A stretch of 10,453 bases of DNA from Sulfurimonas sp. Lineage in GTDB: Bacteria > Campylobacterota > Campylobacteria > Campylobacterales > Sulfurimonadaceae. The translations under genes were made by a program, and so were the position numbers. Shown piece after piece: positions 6,988 to 10,453 of this stretch (positions are counted from its first letter, which is position 1; each line of letters starts with the position of its first letter). Below the pieces are notes generated by a model. The model was given only the letters and a program-made list of their open reading frames with translations. It made no database searches and was not told the DNA's origin. The stretch lies in the NCBI GenBank assembly GCA_027011725.1, contig JALUZQ010000098.1:1-10453 (forward strand), given 5' to 3'.

Positions 6988-7689
6988 CTATCCTTCTAAA
7001 TAGTACTCTAGGGAGTACCGTAAATCTTCATCAAGTTCTGGAAGCTGCAGCATCCATTGCAAATAACTTCTGTCAATATCCATAATCTCTTCAATGTACC
7101 TGCCTTGATACTTTCCAAATGGCAACTTCTCAAGCAGTACTTTAGAAAAGCTCATCTCCTGCATCTCTTCAAGCCTTGCAAGTGTGCTTAAATACTCAAA
7201 AAGTAATTTTGTAATAATAACATCACTCTGCACATCATGTGCAACTAAAGCACATTTAATTCCATAGCGTTGTTTATACGTTTCTTCTTCCTTATAAAGT
7301 TTCAGCTCATACCGTAAGAAGTTCAAAGAGAAAAGCTCACACTCAGGAATGAGATGTTTTGTAACACGCGCACTATCTACAACAGCGCCCTGCCACTTAA
7401 AACCATGTTGTGAGAGTTTTTGCAGATGAAAAGCAAGGTTATGACTCACTAAAGTATGCTCATGCGTGTTATGTTCTTGCAGTAGTTTATATACCCTGCT
7501 CTTGCTAAACGCAGTACACTCTTTTATCATCTCATTTGTTATGTTATGTATGCTCGAAGCAAGAGAAGGTATCTTTTTCCCCTCATTTATAAGCTCACAA
7601 ACCAACTCTTCTTCATACAGTACGCCCACAGAGCAAATAACATCGTCACTCTCCACACCTGTTGTCTGCATATCTAAAAATATTAGCAT
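6988..7689 (-). CDS. ExoX-like DEDDh exonuclease homologue with altered active-site residues
   Basis: This 233-aa protein matches the layout of E. coli exodeoxyribonuclease X: a DnaQ-fold nuclease domain (1-165) and the small C-terminal domain with FGKYQGRYIEEI through YLQWM and DEDLRYSLEYYL (about 189-231). ExoX degrades DNA from 3' ends in mismatch and UV repair. Motif ExoI reads LDMQTTG: Asp6 is kept, but the metal-binding Glu is Gln8. ExoII reads SHNLAFHLQKL: the Asp expected after Phe is His88. In ExoIII, His151 and Asp156 remain (AHDVQSD). HNITNEMI at 48-55 matches the conserved H-x-I-T block. With two of four acidic ligands replaced it is probably weak or inactive as a nuclease and may bind DNA instead. 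The frame is intact. Its start overlaps the preceding membrane-protein stop by seven bases (ATGCTAA). Confidence 0.82.
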   Translation of the reverse strand: MLIFLDMQTTGVESDDVICSVGVLYEEELVCELINEGKKIPSLASSIHNITNEMIKECTAFSKSRVYKLLQEHNTHEHTLVSHNLAFHLQKLSQHGFKWQGAVVDSARVTKHLIPECELFSLNFLRYELKLYKEEETYKQRYGIKCALVAHDVQSDVIITKLLFEYLSTLARLEEMQEMSFSKVLLEKLPFGKYQGRYIEEIMDIDRSYLQWMLQLPELDEDLRYSLEYYLEG

Positions 7690-8234
7690 TTTACTACTTT
7701 TACCTTTTTACACTTTGCGCTGAGTATCATGAATGAGAAATAACCGCCCATAATCACAAAGAGATATAAAATATAGATATTGAACCACTCAAAAAGCGTC
7801 ACTGCGTTTGAGAAGAGTTTCATACCAACAAATGCAATGACCATTTGCGCTACAACGAGCCAAATGAGCAGCATCAACCATTTTCGCCATACTTTTACCA
7901 AATCTCCATACCCTATCAGTTCAACAACATCACTACGACCCTCTTTGTTGGGACAGCTCAGTAAAATGAGCTTGTACGAAGCATAACAACGGTTAAAAAT
8001 ATACTTCAAAGCTAAAAAAAGTGAGAGCAGCAGCGTTACACTCCAACTCAGAGCGAACCAAAATGAAAATATTTTCAAAAGTGCACCATAAACAGCACTA
8101 TCAAGTGGTGCAGCACCCTGTTTTACGTAAATAAAAAGCGTAATAAACGCAGCGCCAAAAGCTGCTAAAACAATACTCATGATAGTGAGTAAAAGAGCCC
8201 ATCTCAGCCATAAAAGAAGATAAAATCTACTCAC
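7683..8234 (-). CDS. Hypothetical inner-membrane protein with about four membrane segments
   Basis: This protein of about 183 aa is not recognised. Hydrophobic stretches follow the basic N-terminus (WALLLTIMSIVLAAFGAAFI), then KIFSFWFALSWSVTLLLSLF, then WLMLLIWLVVAQMVIAFVGM and finally FNIYILYLFVIMGGYFSFMI. A polar loop of about 35 residues with CPNKEGRSD lies between the second and third. The tail is Lys-rich (KCKKVKVVKC), as expected for a cytoplasmic end. The frame can be extended to ATG 8264 or TTG 8276, but these lie deep in the upstream gene and lack a good ribosome site. GTG at 8234 has AAGGG five bases upstream and overlaps the upstream stop by only eight bases, so it is chosen. Two AAACGCAG octamers lie inside (7802, 8145). 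No function is proposed. Confidence 0.78.
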   Translation of the reverse strand: MSRFYLLLWLRWALLLTIMSIVLAAFGAAFITLFIYVKQGAAPLDSAVYGALLKIFSFWFALSWSVTLLLSLFLALKYIFNRCYASYKLILLSCPNKEGRSDVVELIGYGDLVKVWRKWLMLLIWLVVAQMVIAFVGMKLFSNAVTLFEWFNIYILYLFVIMGGYFSFMILSAKCKKVKVVKC

Positions 8235-8658
8235 CTTTGCCCTTAAACTCCCCAAGCATATCATGGTAATGTTCAAGTGTCATAAAGCTCTTCTCAAATC
8301 TGTACCGAATAACAAACTCCACAACCTTGTTTTTAAAATTCACATCCACTTTGTCAGCTCGACCATAGTAAGCCAAAGAGATGTTTTTACTCTTTTGCGC
8401 AGCTTCTTTATCATAACTAATAGCCAAAAGCTGCAGATATTTTCCCTCTTTGATTTCACCCAAAGTCTCTTTTTGCAGCGAAACACCGGAGAGGTTCACC
8501 GCTTTAAAAAGAAACATATCACTAAATTTCTCTACCTTTTGCGATATTTCCAACTCATCAAAAAGTTCCTCTAAAAGCCGGAGGTTCTCTTTTCTTGCAG
8601 TTTCGTAACTAGATATTTTATTTGTTAGGTTTTTTAATCTATCGAGGGCTGAACTCAT
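8227..8658 (-). CDS. Hypothetical protein with N-terminal coiled coil
   Basis: This 143-aa soluble protein is not recognised. The first 45 residues are strongly charged and helical (LKNLTNKISSYETARKENLR and onward), likely a coiled coil. The rest alternates hydrophobic and charged residues, for example YLQLLAISYD and KVVEFVIRYRFEKSF, as in a small mixed alpha/beta domain. There is no signal peptide or membrane segment. The ATG at 8658 has a good ribosome site (AAGGA, about seven bases away). It is the first gene of the minus-strand run, divergent from murA across a 73-base promoter region, and overlaps the membrane-protein gene at its end. Co-transcription with that gene and the ExoX homologue suggests a shared or accessory role, but nothing in the sequence names one. 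Confidence 0.78.
   Translation of the reverse strand: MSSALDRLKNLTNKISSYETARKENLRLLEELFDELEISQKVEKFSDMFLFKAVNLSGVSLQKETLGEIKEGKYLQLLAISYDKEAAQKSKNISLAYYGRADKVDVNFKNKVVEFVIRYRFEKSFMTLEHYHDMLGEFKGKGE
8240..8244 (-). promoter_or_regulatory. Ribosome binding site that decides the membrane-protein start
   Basis: AAGGG on the minus strand, five bases before GTG 8234, favours that codon over the upstream ATG 8264 and TTG 8276. It lies within the last codons of the preceding gene. Confidence 0.6.
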
Positions 8659-8690
8659 GCATCTTCCTTTAATAAAATTATATCAAAATA

Positions 8691-8719
8691 AGGTATAATA
8701 GTGTAATTATATTATACCT
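8691..8719. promoter_or_regulatory. Face-to-face promoters of murA and the divergent operon in a 9-bp inverted repeat
   Basis: AGGTATAAT at 8691-8699 is repeated in perfect inversion as ATTATACCT at 8711-8719, with an 11-base spacer (20 bp between arm centres, about two helical turns). Each arm holds a consensus -10 box, TATAAT: 8694-8699 on plus, pointing to murA, and 8716-8711 on minus, pointing to the 143-aa gene. Predicted starts lie close together near 8704-8706. No clear -35 boxes are visible, which is usual for the main sigma factor in this group. Two polymerases could not occupy the site at once. The repeat could equally be an operator. Confidence 0.6.
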
Positions 8720-8731
8720 ATAAAGAGACCC

Positions 8732-9994
8732 ATGGATTATCTAAAAATACATTCGACACAACAACTCAGCGGTGAGATATCAATTTCAGGCGCAAAGAAC
8801 GCTTCACTGCCCCTTATAGCAATGACAATCCTTGCTAAAAAACCACTGACCATCGGAAATCTTCCTGATGTTGTCGACATAAAAACACTTCTCAAACTCC
8901 TTACAAAACTCGGTGCAGAGTGTGAGTTCTCACATAAAAGTGTCCGCGTTGACACTTCAAGTATTAACGAGACAAAAGCAACCTATGATATTGTAAAGAC
9001 TATGCGTGCTTCCATTTTAGTACTAGGCCCTATTCTTGCACGTTTTGGACATTGTGAGGTTTCACTTCCGGGTGGTTGTGCCATCGGTCAGCGCCCTATT
9101 GACTTACATCTCAAAGCGCTCGAACAGATGGGTGCACATATAGATATACAAGCCGGATATATTCAAGCGACTACACCAAATGGACTTCATGGATGTGAAA
9201 TAATCTTCGACAAAATTACCGTAACGGGAACTGCGAACATCGTTATGGCGGCAGCACTTGCAAAAGGGGTCACTACCATTACAAACGCAGCGAGAGAACC
9301 CGAAGTAGTACAGCTTTGTGAGATACTTGCAAAAAGTGGTGTCAACATCAAAGGTATTGGTACGGCGATACTGGAGATAGAGGGAACTGACGGTGCACTA
9401 CTTGATATAGCAGATTTTGATGTCATTCCAGATAGAATTGAAGCCGGAACATATCTATGTGCCGGAGCCATTACAAAAAATGAACTTACCCTCACACATG
9501 TCGAACCAAAACATCTCGGTGCAGTGCTCTCAAAGCTTGAAGAGATGGGAAGCAGTTTTACCATTACAGACGACACCATCACCATTCATCCAGCACAAGA
9601 GATAAAGCCTGTAAAAATAGTCACGCAAGAGTACCCTGCCTTTCCAACAGATATGCAAGCACAGTTCTTAGCACTTGCAACACAAGCAGAAGGTGTCTCT
9701 ATAATAGAAGAAAAACTCTTTGAAAACAGATTTATGCATGTAAGTGAACTTCAACGTATGGGTGCAGATATAACACTCAATGGACATACAGCAACAGTAA
9801 GTGGAAAAACAGAACTCAGTGGAACAGATGTTATGGCAACAGACCTTAGAGCATCAAGCGCACTCGTTCTTGCTGCACTTGTTGCAAACGGTGAAACTAA
9901 CATCCATAGAATTTACCACCTCGACAGAGGATACGAGGCACTTGAAGAAAAACTCCAAAATATTGGAGCAAAAATAGAACGCCTTAAAGAGTAA
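8732..9994 (+). CDS. murA: UDP-N-acetylglucosamine 1-carboxyvinyltransferase MurA
   Basis: This 420-aa cytoplasmic enzyme transfers enolpyruvate from phosphoenolpyruvate to UDP-GlcNAc, the first committed step of peptidoglycan synthesis. The length is normal for the family. Lys22-Asn23 in [10 protein letters not shown] bind substrate, Arg92 lies in [11 protein letters not shown], and the catalytic loop [16 protein letters not shown] carries Cys116, the residue alkylated by fosfomycin, so this form should be sensitive. Further typical blocks are [52 protein letters not shown] and [13 protein letters not shown]. The ATG at 8732 follows a weak ribosome site (AAAGAGA). It is the only plus-strand gene here, divergent from the 143-aa gene and convergent with hspR. 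Confidence 0.97.
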   Translation: MDYLKIHSTQQLSGEISISGAKNASLPLIAMTILAKKPLTIGNLPDVVDIKTLLKLLTKLGAECEFSHKSVRVDTSSINETKATYDIVKTMRASILVLGPILARFGHCEVSLPGGCAIGQRPIDLHLKALEQMGAHIDIQAGYIQATTPNGLHGCEIIFDKITVTGTANIVMAAALAKGVTTITNAAREPEVVQLCEILAKSGVNIKGIGTAILEIEGTDGALLDIADFDVIPDRIEAGTYLCAGAITKNELTLTHVEPKHLGAVLSKLEEMGSSFTITDDTITIHPAQEIKPVKIVTQEYPAFPTDMQAQFLALATQAEGVSIIEEKLFENRFMHVSELQRMGADITLNGHTATVSGKTELSGTDVMATDLRASSALVLAALVANGETNIHRIYHLDRGYEALEEKLQNIGAKIERLKE

Positions 9995-10000
9995 GGCGTT
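9978..10000. terminator. Bidirectional intrinsic terminator between murA and hspR
   Basis: AACGCCTTA (9978-9986) and TAAGGCGTT (9992-10000) form a perfect 9-bp stem with a 5-base loop (AAGAG). On plus it is followed by AATCTTCTTT; on minus by CTATTTTTG, so both sides have a moderate U-rich tail. The stem contains the murA stop codon and overlaps the hspR stop (9999-10001). The two stops are only four bases apart, so one hairpin serves both convergent genes. Confidence 0.75.
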
Positions 10001-10376
10001 AATCTTCTTTAAAAACTACCATTTCATACAGACTTTTTTTCGTCACTAAAGACTTCTCAGGTGCAACAGAGTGTGCATTTTTTGCCATCTCGACATCATG
10101 ACGAAGCTCTGCTATTTCTCGCTCCATAGAGTCTATCGTCTCTTTAAGATTTAAAATAATATCTACACCCGCAAGATTTACCCCAAGTTCACGAGTTAAA
10201 CGCAGTATGAGTTTGATCCTGTCAATATCTCTTTGAGAATAGAGCCGAATACGTCCATCTGAGCGAGAAGGTGTGATGAGATTTTCTCTCTCATACTGAC
10301 GCAGCGTTTGTGGATGAATATCCAAGATCTTTGAAACTATACTTATGAGGTAAACCGGTTCATCGTATGTATGCAT
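9999..10376 (-). CDS. hspR: HspR-type MerR-family heat-shock repressor
   Basis: This 125-aa DNA-binding repressor controls chaperone genes. The N-terminus EPVYLISIVSKILDIHPQTL followed by RQYERENLITPSRSDGR and IRLYSQRDIDRI is the classic HspR form of the MerR winged helix. RLTRELGVNLAGVDIILNL follows, then a coiled-coil dimer helix (about 75-100). No metal-binding cysteines are present, as expected for HspR. In Campylobacter and Helicobacter, HspR represses operons that include cbpA-hspR itself, dnaK and groEL. Here it lies nine bases behind a gene that is probably cbpA/dnaJ, with a strong AGGAGG ribosome site overlapping that gene's stop. The operon promoter and operators are outside the window. 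One AAACGCAG octamer lies at 10198. Confidence 0.93.
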   Translation of the reverse strand: MHTYDEPVYLISIVSKILDIHPQTLRQYERENLITPSRSDGRIRLYSQRDIDRIKLILRLTRELGVNLAGVDIILNLKETIDSMEREIAELRHDVEMAKNAHSVAPEKSLVTKKSLYEMVVFKED

Positions 10377-10385
10377 ATTTTCCTC

Positions 10386-10453
10386 CTAAATAGTTTTTGG
10401 TAATTTTTCTTTCATCATCTCTACCAAATCAGCATCGAGCTCATCTACGTTTG
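10386..10453 (-). CDS. C-terminal tail of a gene upstream of hspR, probably a DnaJ/CbpA co-chaperone (partial)
   Basis: The minus-strand frame entering from the right edge encodes 21 residues, NVDELDADLVEMMKEKLPKTI, and ends at TAG (10388-10386). The other two minus frames stop early. The stop sits against the hspR ribosome site, as in an operon. The tail itself is too short to name a family. The DnaJ/CbpA assignment rests only on the usual cbpA-hspR gene order in Campylobacterota. Confidence 0.5.
   Translation of the reverse strand, partial: NVDELDADLVEMMKEKLPKTI

Larger units (their letters stand above)
744..10205. repeat. Dispersed octamer AAACGCAG / CTGCGTTT, 13 exact copies
   Basis: AAACGCAG on plus starts at 744, 3104, 6173, 7507, 8145, 9283 and 10198. 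The complement CTGCGTTT on plus starts at 2205, 3837, 4857, 6279, 6727 and 7802. Oriented as AAACGCAG, the preceding base is always a pyrimidine (T in 9, C in 4) and the following base is a pyrimidine in 12 of 13, giving YAAACGCAGY. All copies lie inside genes. Single-mismatch forms occur at 434, 3272, 5939 (all AAACGCAA), 6672 (AAACGCAT) and 3318 (TAACGCAG). A rough composition estimate is 0.25-0.3 copies for both strands. The function is unknown. Confidence 0.85.

Noticed and set aside
8235..8276. TTG 8276 or ATG 8264 as start of the membrane protein
   Set aside because: They would overlap the upstream gene by 38-50 bases and lack a good ribosome site; GTG 8234 has AAGGG at five bases.
8263..8574. 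103-aa plus-strand frame antisense to the 143-aa gene
   Set aside because: The minus-strand gene has the better ribosome site and operon position, and no plus-strand promoter was seen for this frame.
9187..9585. 132-aa minus-strand frame antisense to murA
   Set aside because: Low-complexity Ser/Ala/Val-rich product fully inside the well-supported murA gene; a typical antisense shadow.
744..10205. AAACGCAG as a Chi or KOPS-type polar motif
   Set aside because: Copies are split 7:6 between strands in this window, whereas Chi and KOPS are strongly skewed along a replichore. Not excluded genome-wide, since the window is short.
10302..10309. CAGCGTTT next to GACGCAG in hspR as another octamer copy
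   Set aside because: It looks similar but does not match the octamer in either orientation within one substitution of the core ACGCA.
1..10453. CRISPR arrays, tRNA/rRNA genes, insertion sequences, phage or toxin-antitoxin genes
   Set aside because: No regularly spaced repeats, RNA gene signatures, transposase motifs or terminal repeats were seen; gene content is core chromosomal.

Overview
The window reads as a chromosomal segment of a flagellated member of the Campylobacterota (Epsilonproteobacteria), most like Sulfurimonas or a close relative. The reasons are the AT-rich sequence, the gene order flgI-flgJ-flgM-flgN-flgK as in Campylobacter, a short FlgJ without a muramidase domain, a HspR-type MerR repressor behind what looks like a cbpA/dnaJ gene, and sigma54/sigma28-type flagellar promoters. 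The species call is inference; no rRNA is present.

Layout. From 8658 down to position 1 nearly everything is on the minus strand and tightly packed, so it is listed here in transcription order. First come a 143-aa unknown protein, a four-helix membrane protein, an ExoX-like exonuclease homologue, a 126-aa protein that may be a degenerate receiver domain, and rsmD (16S rRNA methyltransferase). A flagellar block follows: flgI (P-ring), flgJ (rod-binding), flgM (anti-sigma28), flgN-like (chaperone) and flgK (hook-filament junction). After it come an OppC/DppC-like ABC permease, pabA/trpG (glutamine amidotransferase) and a truncated multi-pass membrane protein of possible GT-C glycosyltransferase type. 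On the right, murA is the only plus-strand gene. It converges on hspR (minus), and the C-terminal tail of a probable cbpA/dnaJ enters from the right edge.

Regulation seen in sequence. A sigma54-type element (GG-N10-GC) overlaps the rsmD stop codon just ahead of flgI. A sigma28-type -10 element lies ahead of flgM. Together they suggest that flgI-flgJ is switched on as a middle gene set, and flgM-flgN-flgK is boosted by sigma28, whose inhibitor is FlgM. The murA/143-aa divergent promoter region is a 9-bp inverted repeat with a TATAAT on each strand, facing each other. murA and hspR share a 9-bp stem that should act as a bidirectional terminator.

Most unusual signal. The octamer AAACGCAG (complement CTGCGTTT) occurs 13 times exactly in 10.45 kb, about 0.3 expected by base composition. 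All copies are inside genes, split 7:6 between strands, and read in several codon registers. No gene annotation explains it. It looks like a genome-wide dispersed DNA motif, such as an uptake sequence, recombination or segregation signal, or modification-linked motif. The second notable item is the ExoX homologue, in which two of the catalytic acidic residues are replaced (Glu to Gln, Asp to His).
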